50,188 nt of DNA from Acidobacteriota bacterium (GTDB lineage: Bacteria > Acidobacteriota > Terriglobia > Bryobacterales > Bryobacteraceae), in assembly GCA_016201205.1 (NCBI GenBank), contig JACQDF010000017.1, positions 1 to 50,188 on the forward strand, in the 5' to 3' direction. Of this stretch, positions 24,928-34,463 are shown in pieces. The notes beneath the pieces are model-generated. The model was not told the DNA's origin. It saw nothing but the letters and a program-made list of their open reading frames with translations, and did no database searches. Made by a program: the position numbers and the translations under genes. Every line of letters begins with the position of its first letter. Positions within the stretch are counted from its first letter, which is position 1.

Positions 24928-25530
24928 ATGGAAGCGGACGGCTGGCTGGTGGTTGGACTGGGCAATCCCGGGCCAGAGTACGAGCAGTCGCCGCACAACA
25001 TGGGGTTTCTGGTTGTGGACCGGGTGGCCGCAAGAAACGGCATCCGGATCACGCGTCCGGACTCGCAGGCGATGGTCGGAGCTGGCGCGATCGCCGGCAA
25101 GCCGGTGCTGCTGGCCAAGCCGCAGATGTACATGAATCTGAGCGGGGGGCCGGTGAGCAAGCTGGCGGCCAGGCATCAAGTGCCGCTCGAGCGGGTGGTA
25201 GTAATATACGATGAACTGGACTTGCCCTGGACGTCGGTGCGTATCCGGCGGAAGGGGTCGGCGGCGGGCCATAATGGCATGAAGTCGCTGATCGCGAGTC
25301 TGGGGTCGCAGGAGTTTCCGCGAGTGCGGGTAGGCGTGCATCCGGGGCACCCGCTGACCAGCGGGACGGATTATGTGTTGTCCCCGATGAAACGGGGGCA
25401 GCGGGAAGAATTGGAGCCGCTGCTGGACTATGCCAGTCAGGCAGTGGAATCCATAATTGCCGAAGGCGTCTTGAAGGCCATGACGAAATACAATCGTCGC
25501 GCTGGAGGCTTAAAACAAGAGGAAGCATGA
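24928..25530 (+). CDS. pth: Peptidyl-tRNA hydrolase
   Basis: 200 residues. It releases peptides from tRNAs that drop off the ribosome. Conserved residues are visible: [18 protein letters not shown] includes the catalytic His, [10 protein letters not shown] the Asn loop, and YDELDLP with [11 protein letters not shown] the substrate-binding region. It overlaps rpsF by ATGA. Confidence 0.96.
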   Translation: MEADGWLVVGLGNPGPEYEQSPHNMGFLVVDRVAARNGIRITRPDSQAMVGAGAIAGKPVLLAKPQMYMNLSGGPVSKLAARHQVPLERVVVIYDELDLPWTSVRIRRKGSAAGHNGMKSLIASLGSQEFPRVRVGVHPGHPLTSGTDYVLSPMKRGQREELEPLLDYASQAVESIIAEGVLKAMTKYNRRAGGLKQEEA

Positions 25531-25973
25531 GGATTTACGAAGAGCTTTACATCCTGAAACCGGATGTGACAGAAGAAGAAGCGGAAGCGTCCATCGACCA
25601 GATCCGTCAGATCGTGGCGGGGGGCGGCGGGGCGGTGGACAAAGTGGACAAGTGGGGCGTGCGCAAGCTGGCCTACCGGGTGCAAAAGTACCACGAAGGC
25701 TACTACGTGCTGCTTCAGTTCAACTCGAGCCCCGATGCGGTGAAAGAGATCGAGCGCCGGCTGCGCGTGTCCGACAGCGTCCTCAAGTTCCTGACAGTGC
25801 GCATCGATGAAAAGATGAAGTGGCTGGAGAAGCGGAAGAAGATCCGGGAGAAGCGGGCCGCGCGCCGGCCGCAGCCGGCGGCTCCGGCTCCGGCGGCGCC
25901 AACGGCAGCCACGCCGATGCCAGGCGAGCCGGTGGCCGTGGAGGCTCCGGTGGCTCCGGTGGCGAGCGAGTAA
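25527..25973 (+). CDS. rpsF: 30S ribosomal protein S6
   Basis: 148 residues. The first 100 carry the S6 ferredoxin-like fold ([20 protein letters not shown], then [20 protein letters not shown]); the rest is an Ala/Pro-rich tail. It pairs with S18 on 16S rRNA. Translation is coupled to pth by a 4-base overlap, so the usual S6/S18 leader RNA has no room upstream. Confidence 0.96.
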   Translation: MRIYEELYILKPDVTEEEAEASIDQIRQIVAGGGGAVDKVDKWGVRKLAYRVQKYHEGYYVLLQFNSSPDAVKEIERRLRVSDSVLKFLTVRIDEKMKWLEKRKKIREKRAARRPQPAAPAPAAPTAATPMPGEPVAVEAPVAPVASE

Positions 25974-25984
25974 AGGGAGGAATC

Positions 25985-26287
25985 ATGGCCGAAACCAGAG
26001 GCGGCAAGCCGATCAGCGGATCGCAAAGGCCCACCGGCGGCGACAAGGCGTTCGGAGGCAAGAAGCAGTACTTCCGGCGCAAGAAAATATGCCGGTTCTG
26101 CGTCGAGAAGATCGACGATATCAATTACAAAGACATGCGGGTTCTGTCGGCGTTTATCAGCGAGCGCGGCAAGATCACCCCGCGGCGAATTTCCGGCGTG
26201 TGCGCGCCGCACCAGCGCAGGCTGAGCGAAGCGATCAAGCAGGCCCGCAACATTGCGCTGCTGCCGTTCGCGGGACTGGCAGGCTAA
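25985..26287 (+). CDS. rpsR: 30S ribosomal protein S18
   Basis: 100 residues from the ATG at 25985, preceded by GGGAGG. The core reads [20 protein letters not shown], then [24 protein letters not shown] together with C-A-P-H is the zinc-binding C+ form of S18. It binds S6 in the platform of the small subunit. Confidence 0.96.
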   Translation: MAETRGGKPISGSQRPTGGDKAFGGKKQYFRRKKICRFCVEKIDDINYKDMRVLSAFISERGKITPRRISGVCAPHQRRLSEAIKQARNIALLPFAGLAG

Positions 26288-26353
26288 CCGCTTGCTCACG
26301 CGCGCGGCTCAAAAAGCGCTTCCGAGCCGCGACCGTTAGGGAGCGGTTGGCAC
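26286..26353 (+). repeat. Dispersed palindromic element, copy 3
   Basis: About 65 bases. Inner arms GCGCGGCTC and GAGCCGCG form a hairpin around AAAAAGCGCTTCC, and outer ACCGCT and AGCGGT pair as well, so the whole unit folds on itself. The same unit occurs at 6852-6911 (reversed), 24131-24195 and 50042-50107. Here it sits between rpsR and rplI. It behaves like a REP/MITE-type intergenic element or a shared RNA terminator/processing hairpin. Confidence 0.9.
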
Positions 26354-26379
26354 ATTTATGAGGAGGAATCAGTTTCGTC

Positions 26380-26826
26380 ATGGAAGTTATTCTCAGAGAC
26401 GATGTCGACAAGCTGGGGGTGCGCGGGCAGGTTGTAAAAGTGGCCGACGGCTACGCACGCAATTTCCTCCTGCCGAGGAAGCTGGCGGCGCCGGCGACGG
26501 AAGCCAACAGGAGAATCGTCGAGCACGAGAGGCAGGCGCACCTGAAGAAGGAAGCGAAGCTGGCCGCCGATGCCGGCGACCTGTCAAAGATGATGGTGGG
26601 CGTCGCCGTCACCATCCGGCAGAAAGCGGGCGAGCATGATCAGTTGTTCGGCTCGGTGACGGCGCAGGACATTGCGGATGCGCTCGAAAAGCTCGGCTAT
26701 ACGATCGATCGCAAGAAGATCCATCTGGACGATCCCATCAAGCAGCTCGGCGAGTACAAGGTGACGCTGAAGCTGCACCGCGACGTATCCTGCCAGATCG
26801 GTGTGAACGTGGAAAGAGAAGAATAG
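26380..26826 (+). CDS. rplI: 50S ribosomal protein L9
   Basis: 148 residues, the standard length. The N-terminal domain reads MEVILRDDVDKLGVRGQVVK, then GYARNFLLPR, joined by the long central helix to the C-terminal rRNA-binding domain (FGSVTAQDIADALEK). It binds 23S rRNA at the L1 side. AGGAGG lies 13 bases upstream, a rather long spacing. Confidence 0.96.
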   Translation: MEVILRDDVDKLGVRGQVVKVADGYARNFLLPRKLAAPATEANRRIVEHERQAHLKKEAKLAADAGDLSKMMVGVAVTIRQKAGEHDQLFGSVTAQDIADALEKLGYTIDRKKIHLDDPIKQLGEYKVTLKLHRDVSCQIGVNVEREE

Positions 26827-26842
26827 CGCGGTTGCAGTCCAA

Positions 26843-27589
26843 ATGACGTACTTTGACGTAAGCGGGCAGGTGGCCGTCGTCACCGGAGCAGCCACCGGGA
26901 TTGGCGAGGCGATCGCGCGGCGGCTGGCGAAGTCCGGCGCAACCGCAGTCATCGCCGACGTGGACCAGGCGGGCGCCCAGGCGGTGGCGGATTCGATGGG
27001 GAAGCCGCATTTCGCACAGCCGCTCGACGTGACCGACAGGCAGTCCGTCGAGAGCGCGGTGAGGAGCGTCGTCGCCCGCACGGGCCGGATTGATATATGG
27101 GTGAACAATGCCGGCATTGGCGGCAAAGCCGCATCCATCCAGGATCAGACGGACGAAGACTGGCAACGGATCGTCGCCATTAACCTGACGGGGGTGTTTT
27201 ATGCCTGCCGCGCGGTCATTCCGCACATGCTCCAGCGCAGATACGGACGTATCGTAAACATCGCTTCGATCGCCGGAAAAGAGGGGAATCCGAACATGGT
27301 TCCGTACTCGGCGACCAAGGCGGCTGTCATCGGTCTGACGAAAGCGCTGGCCAAGGAAGTGGCCAAGGAGGGAATCTGCGTGAACGCAGTGTCGCCCGCC
27401 GTGATCCGGACCAAGATCCTCGAGCAGCTTACCGACGAGCAAGTGGCCTACATGACGGCGCGCATTCCGATGGGACGCACAGGAACCACCGAGGAAATCG
27501 CCGCCGTCGTGCATTTCCTCTCGAGCCCTGACTGCTCGTTCGTGACCGGGCAGTGCTACGATGCCAGCGGAGGAAGGGCGACCTACTGA
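26843..27589 (+). CDS. SDR-family oxidoreductase (FabG-like)
   Basis: 248 residues, classical short-chain dehydrogenase. The cofactor loop is TGAATGIGEA, the NNAG motif is present (WVNNAGIGG), and the catalytic set is the Ser in NIASIAG with the YSATK motif. An acidic residue after the second strand (IADVDQ) favours NAD over NADP. The substrate could be a 3-oxoacyl thioester, a sugar acid or another alcohol; sequence alone does not decide. It follows rplI by 16 bases and overlaps or abuts the HEAT-repeat gene. Confidence 0.9.
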   Translation: MTYFDVSGQVAVVTGAATGIGEAIARRLAKSGATAVIADVDQAGAQAVADSMGKPHFAQPLDVTDRQSVESAVRSVVARTGRIDIWVNNAGIGGKAASIQDQTDEDWQRIVAINLTGVFYACRAVIPHMLQRRYGRIVNIASIAGKEGNPNMVPYSATKAAVIGLTKALAKEVAKEGICVNAVSPAVIRTKILEQLTDEQVAYMTARIPMGRTGTTEEIAAVVHFLSSPDCSFVTGQCYDASGGRATY

Positions 27590-27590
27590 C

Positions 27591-29009
27591 GTGATTCTCA
27601 CGCCGGAGCAGTACAGCCAGGCTTCCGTGTACGATCTGCTGCGGGCGGCTGCACGGGGGCTTGCCGGCATGGATCAGCGGCTGCTACGGGCCATCGTCAA
27701 CCGAGGGGAAGCCGCGGTCGGGGACATTGTGCGCTTCGGGCTGGAGGAGCGGCACGACGACCGGCTGGACCTGGACGACGACCTGGTTGCCATCCTCAGC
27801 CACATTGGATCCCCCGAGGCATTGCCCTTTCTCATCGACTATCTGCGGCGGCATCCGGCGGATCTGCCAGACGACATCCTGTGCGTGTTCCAGCGGATGG
27901 GAGAGCCCGCCATCACGCCTCTGCTGGAGCTGTACAAAGAACTGGGCCATGAGGACGGATACGAGGCAGCCTATCTGCTGGCCGCGGTCCGCAATCGCGA
28001 TCCCAGAATCCTGAAGACTCTGGAGGAGCGGATCGCCCATGACCCCTGGGATGCGGCCTTGCTGATGGGCCTGCTCGGCAATCCGGAGGCCCGGCCGATT
28101 CTGGAGAAGCTCAAGCAGCGCGCATCCGAGGACGAGGAACTGGCGAAGAAGCTGGACGGAGAGGCGGATGAGGCGCTGGCCGCACTCGACCAGCAGACCA
28201 GGGAAGACGCGCCGGAAGCACCCGGCTTGTGGGACTTGTATCCTGAGCACATCGAGCCGGTCTTCGAGATCATGACGCTCGAGGAGAAGCTGGAATTCCT
28301 GCGGGCATCCTCCGCCGAGTTGCGAGCGGATTGCGCCGGCAGCTTCATCGACCGGGAAGTGCCTCCGGAAGCGGCCCGGGCGCTTCTCGACTTAGCCCAG
28401 AAGGACGCCAACCTGGGCGTTCGCGCGGCGGCGTGCACCGCCTTGGGCGGAGTGAGCGACGACGGCCGCGCCGAGCGTGTCCTGATCGAAAAGCTCAGCG
28501 ACGACACCAACCCTGCCGCCGAGAGATGCGGCGCATTGCTGGGGCTGGCGACGATGGCCAGGCAGAATGCGGTTCTGGAGAAGTATGTAGACGAGTTCTA
28601 CGCCAATCCGGCAACGATGGCGCGGGCGGTGGAAGCCATGTGGCGGAGCCTGGACCGGCGCTACGCGGAAGTCTTTCGGCGCCATCTGGGCGACGCCGAT
28701 CTCGACATCCGCCGGCAGGCCATCAAGGGCGCTGGTTACCTGGGCTTGAGTGAGGTGGCGCCGCGGATCACCGAACTGTTCTCCGACGACGATCTTCGCC
28801 TGGACGCACTGTTTGCCTACGCCATGTGTGTGCCCGTGAAGAACCTCTTGCGGGGAGACATGCCGCAACTGCTGCGCAGGATCGAAGACCTGGCCGGCGG
28901 CTTGTCCGAAGCGGAAGGCGAAGCGGTGGAGACGGCGATGGATACACGGCTGGTGCTTCATGGGATGGCGCCGGTGTTTCTGCATCTTGAAGCGGAAACA
29001 GGCGTGTAG
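27591..29009 (+). CDS. HEAT-repeat protein
   Basis: About 472 residues from GTG 27591; an ATG at 27561, inside the SDR gene, would add ten residues. It is a run of short helical pairs with the pattern A-L-P-F-L-I-D-Y-L, R-A-A-A-C-T-A-L-G and R-R-Q-A-I-K-G-A-G-Y-L-G. These mark HEAT or PBS-lyase-like repeats throughout, acidic overall, with no signal peptide. Such proteins are adaptors; the partner is unknown. It is probably cotranscribed with the SDR gene. Confidence 0.75.
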   Translation: MILTPEQYSQASVYDLLRAAARGLAGMDQRLLRAIVNRGEAAVGDIVRFGLEERHDDRLDLDDDLVAILSHIGSPEALPFLIDYLRRHPADLPDDILCVFQRMGEPAITPLLELYKELGHEDGYEAAYLLAAVRNRDPRILKTLEERIAHDPWDAALLMGLLGNPEARPILEKLKQRASEDEELAKKLDGEADEALAALDQQTREDAPEAPGLWDLYPEHIEPVFEIMTLEEKLEFLRASSAELRADCAGSFIDREVPPEAARALLDLAQKDANLGVRAAACTALGGVSDDGRAERVLIEKLSDDTNPAAERCGALLGLATMARQNAVLEKYVDEFYANPATMARAVEAMWRSLDRRYAEVFRRHLGDADLDIRRQAIKGAGYLGLSEVAPRITELFSDDDLRLDALFAYAMCVPVKNLLRGDMPQLLRRIEDLAGGLSEAEGEAVETAMDTRLVLHGMAPVFLHLEAETGV

Positions 29010-29048
29010 GCGCTTCCCCTTCGCCTCGACGGCCACCTGGCTACTATA

Positions 29049-30341
29049 CTACGTCAGAAATGCCAGCGGTTTGCCGTCGGCGATGCGGAAGGGGCGGCCG
29101 ATGTTGCTGATGTACTCCCTGGTGTAGTCGATGCCGAGCTTGTGAAAGAGTGTGGCGGTGAAATCGGGGATTTCGACGGGGCTGTCTTTGACATACATGC
29201 CATCGGCATCGGAGGCGCCCCAGACGCGTCCGCCGTCGATGCCGCCGCCGGCGATGACCAGGGAAAACACATTCGGCCAATGGTCTCGGCCTGCATTGAC
29301 ATTGATCTCCGGGGTGCGGCCGAATTCGCCGGCCACCAGCACGATGGTGGAATCGAGCATGCCCCGATCGTCGAGGTCGCTGAGCAGCGCAGCGAACGCC
29401 TTGTCCAACTCGGGCAGGAAGTCGTTCGACAGCGTGGGGAAGATATTGCCATGGTGATCCCAGGCGTTTTCGCCGCGCGAGACGGTGACGAAGCGCACGC
29501 CGGCCTCGACCAGCCGCCGGGCGAGCAGGCAGCCTTGACCCATTGCGGTCCGGCCGTAGCCGTTTCGCACTTTCTCCGGCTCGAGGGCGATGTCAAACGC
29601 TTTCCTGGCGCGTGGGGAGCGCATCAGGTCGAAGGCCGACTGGTAGTAAGCATCCAGCGTGTCGAACGTGTCCGTGGTGTCGTAGGCGCGGATCTTTGAA
29701 TCAATCAGCGATTGCAGCGAGCGGCGGCCTTCCATGCGCGCCCAATCCACGCCCATCGGCAGATCGAGATCCCGCACGGCATACCTGGGTACATTCGGGT
29801 CACCGGCGCTGAACGGGTTGTATCTCGGCCCAAGGAAGCCCGCCCTGGCGTTGTTGCCTCGCGGTTGAGGAATAAAGATGTACGGAGGCAGCTCGTTGCG
29901 GGCTCCGAGCTCTTTGGCAACCACCGAAGCGATGGACGGCGCAAGGATCGTCGGCAGCGCGTCGTGCCCGCTGAGGAGCAGCGTTTGGGCGGCGCCATGC
30001 GCGGATTGCTTGTGCGTCATCGATCGAATGAGGACATATTTATGCGCGAGCCTGGCGGTGAGCGGCAGGTGCTCCGAGATTCGCAATCCTGGAACCGGCG
30101 TCGCGACGTCCTTGAACGGGCCGCGGTAGCCGGCCTTGCCCTGCGGCTTGAGGTCGAAGGTGTCCAGGTGACTCATGCCGCCCGCCAGAAACAGGTGAAT
30201 GATGGAGATGTCCCTGGGATCGACCTTGCGGCGGCCGGCCGAGGCCGGACTCTGCGCGCGCAGGCGCAGCACCTCGCCATAGGGCAGCGCGCCAAACGCC
30301 GCAATCGATCCGATTCGCAAAAATGCACGCCGGTCGAACAT
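29049..30341 (-). CDS. DUF1501 protein (sulfatase-like, exported)
   Basis: 430 residues. The N-terminus DRRAFLRIGSIAAFGALPYG carries a twin-Arg-like motif and hydrophobic segment, suggesting Tat export. The body is a DUF1501 domain, a relative of alkaline phosphatase/sulfatase-fold enzymes: HLFLAGGMSHLDTFDLKP, VAGEFGRTPEINVNAGRDHW and a final DYTREYISNIGRPFR. Its reaction is unknown. In planctomycetes and acidobacteria it is paired with DUF1549/DUF1553 proteins, as here (16 bases apart). Confidence 0.9.
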   Translation of the reverse strand: MFDRRAFLRIGSIAAFGALPYGEVLRLRAQSPASAGRRKVDPRDISIIHLFLAGGMSHLDTFDLKPQGKAGYRGPFKDVATPVPGLRISEHLPLTARLAHKYVLIRSMTHKQSAHGAAQTLLLSGHDALPTILAPSIASVVAKELGARNELPPYIFIPQPRGNNARAGFLGPRYNPFSAGDPNVPRYAVRDLDLPMGVDWARMEGRRSLQSLIDSKIRAYDTTDTFDTLDAYYQSAFDLMRSPRARKAFDIALEPEKVRNGYGRTAMGQGCLLARRLVEAGVRFVTVSRGENAWDHHGNIFPTLSNDFLPELDKAFAALLSDLDDRGMLDSTIVLVAGEFGRTPEINVNAGRDHWPNVFSLVIAGGGIDGGRVWGASDADGMYVKDSPVEIPDFTATLFHKLGIDYTREYISNIGRPFRIADGKPLAFLT

Positions 30342-30356
30342 GGTTCGCTGCCTCCT

Positions 30357-32498
30357 TTAGTGGTTGTACAGGAATTCTTTCGAGTTCAGGATGGCCCAGA
30401 GGGCATCCTGCAACGCCGCCTTGCGGCCCGCCGCCATCGCGGAGAGCATCTTCTGCTTCTCATCCGGCCGCGGCAAGCGCGCCAGCGAGCGCAGCCAGAG
30501 CTTGTCCAAGATCTGCTCATCGGTGAGCGAGGAATCCTTGAGCCACTGCTCCGCGATGGAATTGGGGGCGACGATTTTCCTATGAAGGGTGTCCCCGCTG
30601 ATCAGGTGCATCGTCTGCACCATATCGGGCTGCTGGTCGCGCTCGCAGATGATGTCGCGGTTGAGCCTGCCGAACGTCGAGAGCATGTAACTGGATCCGG
30701 AGGAAACCTGCATGGCGCGGGTTCCCGGCGGATAGCCGGCAAATTTCTCCGGCACTCCAGTGATCTCGGAAACTGCATCCACCATGGCCTCGGCCATCAG
30801 GCGTCTCATGAAATAGCGCGAGTAGTTGGCGGCGTCATTCTTGTTCGATTCATTCGGCGCCGAGCTCAATTGGTAGGTTCTCGAGTTTAGAATCTGACGG
30901 ACAAGGCGGCGGAAATCGCAGCCGTGCCCGGCGAAATCGGCGGCCATCGCATCGAGCAGAGCGGGATTGGTGGGAGGATTGGTGACCCGGAAGTCGTCCA
31001 CTTCTTCCACCAGTCCGCGCCCCAGAAAATGCTTCCAGACACGGTTGACAAAGGCGCGTGCGAAAAACGGATTCTTCGGTGAGGTCATCCAGCGCGCCAG
31101 ATCCTCGCGCATGTCGCGCTCTTCATCGTCTTTGACAATGTCGCCGTCAAGGTACTTCGGATCGACCACCTGCTTTGTCTTGGGGTGCGTCAGCTTGCCG
31201 TCAACCATGTACAAGGTGGCGTTTTCGTCGTTTTCGTACACTTCTTTGATGCCCAGGCGGGCAAAGAAGGCGGCGAAGCCGTAGAAATCGTCCTGCGTCC
31301 ACTTCTCCCACGGGTGGTTGTGGCACTTGGCGCACTCGATGCGCACGCCGAGAAACACCTGGCTGATGTTCACGGCGTGGTCGGGGGCGTTGGAATCGAA
31401 GCTGATGTTATAGAAACTCGAGGGCCCTTTGCCGAACAGGTGCGACCCCTGGCTCAGCAGCAACTCGGTGGCGATCCGGTCATAGGGCTTGTTGGCCATC
31501 AGCGAGCGCCGGAGCCAGTCGTAGACGATCTTGCCGCCCTTGGCGCCGGCTTCGCGGGTGCCCGCACGGAACAATTCGGCGAACTTGAGGGCCCACAATT
31601 CGCTGAATTCGCGGCGCGCCAGAAGCCGGTCGATCATTTGGACGCGCTTGCCGGGATCCGTGGATGCCAGAAAGTCACGAGCCTCCTGCTCGGTGGGCAG
31701 CAGACCGATGGTGTCCAGGCAGACGCGCCGCAGGAATTCTTCGTCGCTCGCAAGGGGCGAGGGTGCGATGTTCAGCCGCTCGAGCTTGGAGAAGACGTGC
31801 TCATCGATGTAGTTGTGGCGTGGCGCGCGAGGATAGGCTTTCCCAGGCGCAGAGGCGGCCACCAGGATGCGTGCTGCAACGGCCTTGCCGAGCGTGCGCA
31901 CCATCACTGCCGTCTCACCCGGCTGCAAGGCCTTCACCTTGCCGGCGGCCGACACCTGCACCACATCCGGGTTGTTCGAGGAGTACTGCACCATCGAGGT
32001 GACATCGCGTGCCGACCCATCGGAGTATCCCGCCGTGGCTCTTAGTTGCAGTTCCGCGTTCGCGCCGATGAGGATCTTCTCTTCCGGGCTCACCGAAAGC
32101 GACTCCATTCGAGCAACGCCTGGCGGATCGTAGGGAGCGCCGTCCTTAATCCACTCCAGAATCGTACGGTACTGCAAGGAATCGACTGCGAAGCGGAACC
32201 CGCCGCCGTGTGCGATTTGCGTCGTGGGTTTTCGCAGGATGAGGCTCTCTTCCGGCTGCCGCAGATTGATGCGGGTGACGCCGCCGGCGGCGATCGCGTC
32301 GTAGTCTAGCTTGGGCTCGTAGCCGAACAGCGAGAGCTTGAATCCGTTCTGGCCGCGGATGGAGCCGTGACAATTGGCATTGGCGCAGCCGCTCATGGTG
32401 AAGATGGGGACGACGTCGTTGACGAAACTCGACTTCGCTTTTTCGGCGGCGCCGGCGTGGATGGCGAGCAAGAGCACGGTAATGGAGCTAATTCTCAT
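30357..32498 (-). CDS. DUF1549/DUF1553 protein with cytochrome-type motifs and a BIG2-like domain
   Basis: 713 residues. A signal peptide (about 1-18) is followed by an N-terminal cytochrome-like domain with C38-x4-C43-H44 (planctomycete-type) and a BIG2-like Ig segment (about 130-215, GYSDGSARDVTSMVQYSSNN). DUF1549 follows (about 230-430, with CAKCHNHPWE near 390, a classic CxxCH haem site), then DUF1553 (about 450-710). It is exported and probably haem-bearing. The role of this pair is unestablished; polysaccharide breakdown or surface assembly has been suggested. It overlaps the PPC gene by 11 bases. Confidence 0.9.
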   Translation of the reverse strand: MRISSITVLLLAIHAGAAEKAKSSFVNDVVPIFTMSGCANANCHGSIRGQNGFKLSLFGYEPKLDYDAIAAGGVTRINLRQPEESLILRKPTTQIAHGGGFRFAVDSLQYRTILEWIKDGAPYDPPGVARMESLSVSPEEKILIGANAELQLRATAGYSDGSARDVTSMVQYSSNNPDVVQVSAAGKVKALQPGETAVMVRTLGKAVAARILVAASAPGKAYPRAPRHNYIDEHVFSKLERLNIAPSPLASDEEFLRRVCLDTIGLLPTEQEARDFLASTDPGKRVQMIDRLLARREFSELWALKFAELFRAGTREAGAKGGKIVYDWLRRSLMANKPYDRIATELLLSQGSHLFGKGPSSFYNISFDSNAPDHAVNISQVFLGVRIECAKCHNHPWEKWTQDDFYGFAAFFARLGIKEVYENDENATLYMVDGKLTHPKTKQVVDPKYLDGDIVKDDEERDMREDLARWMTSPKNPFFARAFVNRVWKHFLGRGLVEEVDDFRVTNPPTNPALLDAMAADFAGHGCDFRRLVRQILNSRTYQLSSAPNESNKNDAANYSRYFMRRLMAEAMVDAVSEITGVPEKFAGYPPGTRAMQVSSGSSYMLSTFGRLNRDIICERDQQPDMVQTMHLISGDTLHRKIVAPNSIAEQWLKDSSLTDEQILDKLWLRSLARLPRPDEKQKMLSAMAAGRKAALQDALWAILNSKEFLYNH

Positions 32499-33865
32499 CC
32501 GTCTCCTCTTTCGTTTGCGCCTTTTTTCCGGCCTCGACGATGATGGGGTGCGACTGTCCCACGATGCGGCCGCCCAGCTTGCCTACCAGCACCAGCGTGC
32601 CCGGGGTCCGGATGTGGATCTCGGCGCGGGTCACGCCGGCGGGCGCCTCGACTGGGTCGATGACAGCGCCGCCCGCGGCCTCGATGCGCAACGGCCCGGC
32701 GCCTTCATCGAGGCGGGTGACGATGATGGTGAGTGGTCCGGTGGAGACCCGCTCAGGCGCTTGCAGCACCACGCCGGGCGAATCGGCAATCGAGGCGAAC
32801 AGGTCGCGTTCTTCTGAGTCGCCGATCAGCCGGATGCGCGATTTCCAGTAGCGCGTGATCGAGAGATGCTCGACCGGACGGCCGTTGATGACCCCTCTGC
32901 CTCGGAAGCACAGGCGTCTCAGATCCAGCAGCGGCGCGTCCCCGGCCACCTTGATCGGAATTTCGACGTTCGTTCCGTCCAGGTAATGCGTCTCGCCACA
33001 GGTTCCCTTGTAAGCGGTGTTCTCAGGGGCCGCCACGACGCAGGGAGCGCTGACGCCCGGCGGCAGATTCTCCGCGCAGATTTCGACCGGCGTGTTCCAG
33101 CCTTCGATACGCCGCACGCGCACGTTCACGATGTTGGTGCGGCCACGATAAAGCGTTTCGCTTGTTCCCACAACGCGGACGACAAAATCGGGCTCGGCTT
33201 TCTTCACCGTGAGGCGGTAGGCAAACTCGGGCATTCCGCGATACTGCGCATCGCGGATGACGGCGGTGTAGCGTCCTGCTTTCGGCAGATCCACTGTCAG
33301 GTGCGGATCCATGTCGGCCGGCTCTTTGCCGGTGTTCGTGGTTGGCTCGTCCTGCCAGGCAATGCGCCTGCCGCTTTCGTCATACAGCAAAACCAGCGGA
33401 TCGAGCAGGAAGCCGAGCTTCATCGAGTTGACTTCCAGCAGCACCTTTTCCGGCTTGTCCACGCGGAACGTGAACGAGTCGGCGGCGCGAGGTTCGCCGA
33501 TCGTCCCGTTGATGGTGACGCCGAGCGGGATGGCCACTGGATCCTGTCTGTTGCGAGCGGCACGGCCGTGCACGGTGATCTCGGCAAGTGCGCCAATGAC
33601 GAACGGCACGGGCAGCGTGGCGCCGCCGGCGTGCAGTCTATACTCTCCGGGACCCGCGTCAGGCGGGATCGAGAGGCGAACTTTGGCGGCTTCCGGCGTC
33701 GCCGACAGGACTTGCGCGCGGGCGAGGCTGCCGCCGACGCTGACTTCGCGCACGCCCTCCAGATTCACTCCATGCAAGGTCACCTCGACCGTCTCGCCGG
33801 CCCTGGAGCCGGAAGGCATCGCATAGTAGACGTGAGGGAGCGCACCGGCAATCAGGCGGTAGTCC
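32488..33865 (-). pseudogene. PPC-domain exported protein, 3' part (split by insertion)
   Basis: The ATG at 33819 would give 443 residues, but homology-like sequence continues upstream in frame (DYRLIAGALPHVYYAMPSGS) to about 33865 with no start codon and no signal peptide. It therefore looks like the second part of a longer gene. Visible parts: an IPT/TIG-like segment (ETVEVTLHGVNLEGVREVSV), a pre-peptidase C-terminal (PPC) domain (about 95-215), and beta domains to the end. Its missing N-terminus is found at 37329-37748 beyond a foreign segment. It may still be translated from 33819, but the product would stay in the cytosol. Confidence 0.8.
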
Positions 33866-33914
33866 GAGACAATAGAATAAAGTACAATAAAATACAGTAA
33901 ATAAACAATAAATC

Positions 33915-33933
33915 AACCGTTGAAAACCGTTGA
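33915..33933. promoter_or_regulatory. Tandem AACCGTTGA repeats and possible -35 box
   Basis: AACCGTTGA occurs at 33915-33923 and again at 33925-33933, one helical turn apart; TTGACA follows at 33930-33935. This lies 40-60 bases before the Cys-rich protein gene, so it may be its promoter and regulator site. No good -10 box follows. Confidence 0.35.
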
Positions 33934-33973
33934 CAAGAAAAAAACCCATGGTACGTATTGGTCGGAGGGTGTG

Positions 33974-34435
33974 ATGTCACGCTATACTATTTATGGTGTG
34001 GTAACCACAACCTTAGTTGTCGCTATCGGCGTAGCTTTCATGCTGCGTTCATCATTGGACACGCCGCACGTTGTGTGGAATCTCCAAGGTAAACACCTAT
34101 CCGGACTATTTGATGGCACCTCCAGAACGACTGATTCGGTCGAATACTGGAGGAATTTGTCGACGAAGTGGCACATGCCGGGTGACGCCATGTCGGGTGC
34201 GCCATGTGATGCCCGGCGTTCGAGGAGTCTTCGCACTCGAGTTTCGGAACTTCTGCGTTCCAAGTTTGGTTTCGTAGCTACCGTCCAAGCAGCCGGCTGG
34301 TGCGGCGCCCCCCGATCTGCCCCTTGTCCCGACCCTGCATGTGCCGCAGAGTACTGTTGGGCAGGGCAAGACGATTGCCAGGAAGATTCTAGCAGTTGCC
34401 TCTGCTATGAAATCAAGGACGGTACCTGTCACTGA
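33974..34435 (+). CDS. Membrane-anchored Cys-rich protein
   Basis: 153 residues, ATG preceded by GGAGG. One transmembrane or signal-anchor helix (about 5-23) is followed by a polar linker and a C-terminal 45-residue segment with eight cysteines (110, 118, 123, 128, 135, 142, 144, 152) plus one at 78. That density suggests disulphides or metal binding outside the cell membrane. The layout, an N-terminal hydrophobic helix with a Cys-rich tail next to a propeller-type gene, recalls the NVEALA-type peptides of Bacteroidetes, but no NVEALA motif is present. No known family is assigned. It is the first gene of the insert. Confidence 0.65.
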   Translation: MSRYTIYGVVTTTLVVAIGVAFMLRSSLDTPHVVWNLQGKHLSGLFDGTSRTTDSVEYWRNLSTKWHMPGDAMSGAPCDARRSRSLRTRVSELLRSKFGFVATVQAAGWCGAPRSAPCPDPACAAEYCWAGQDDCQEDSSSCLCYEIKDGTCH

Positions 34436-34463
34436 CTGGGGTTGGGCAAAGGAGGTATTCCAC

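Noticed and set aside
25450..25530. S6/S18 leader RNA before rpsF
   Set aside because: pth and rpsF overlap by four bases, so any such structure would have to lie inside pth; none is evident.
26286..26353. The palindromic element as a CRISPR repeat
   Set aside because: The four copies are far apart, have no regular spacers, and no cas gene is in the window.
33659..33949. Leftward frame with a signal-like start (MGFFLVNGFQRLIYCLF) leading into the split PPC gene
   Set aside because: It is out of frame with the PPC sequence; the hydrophobic start comes from the AT-rich junction and would not export the PPC fragment.
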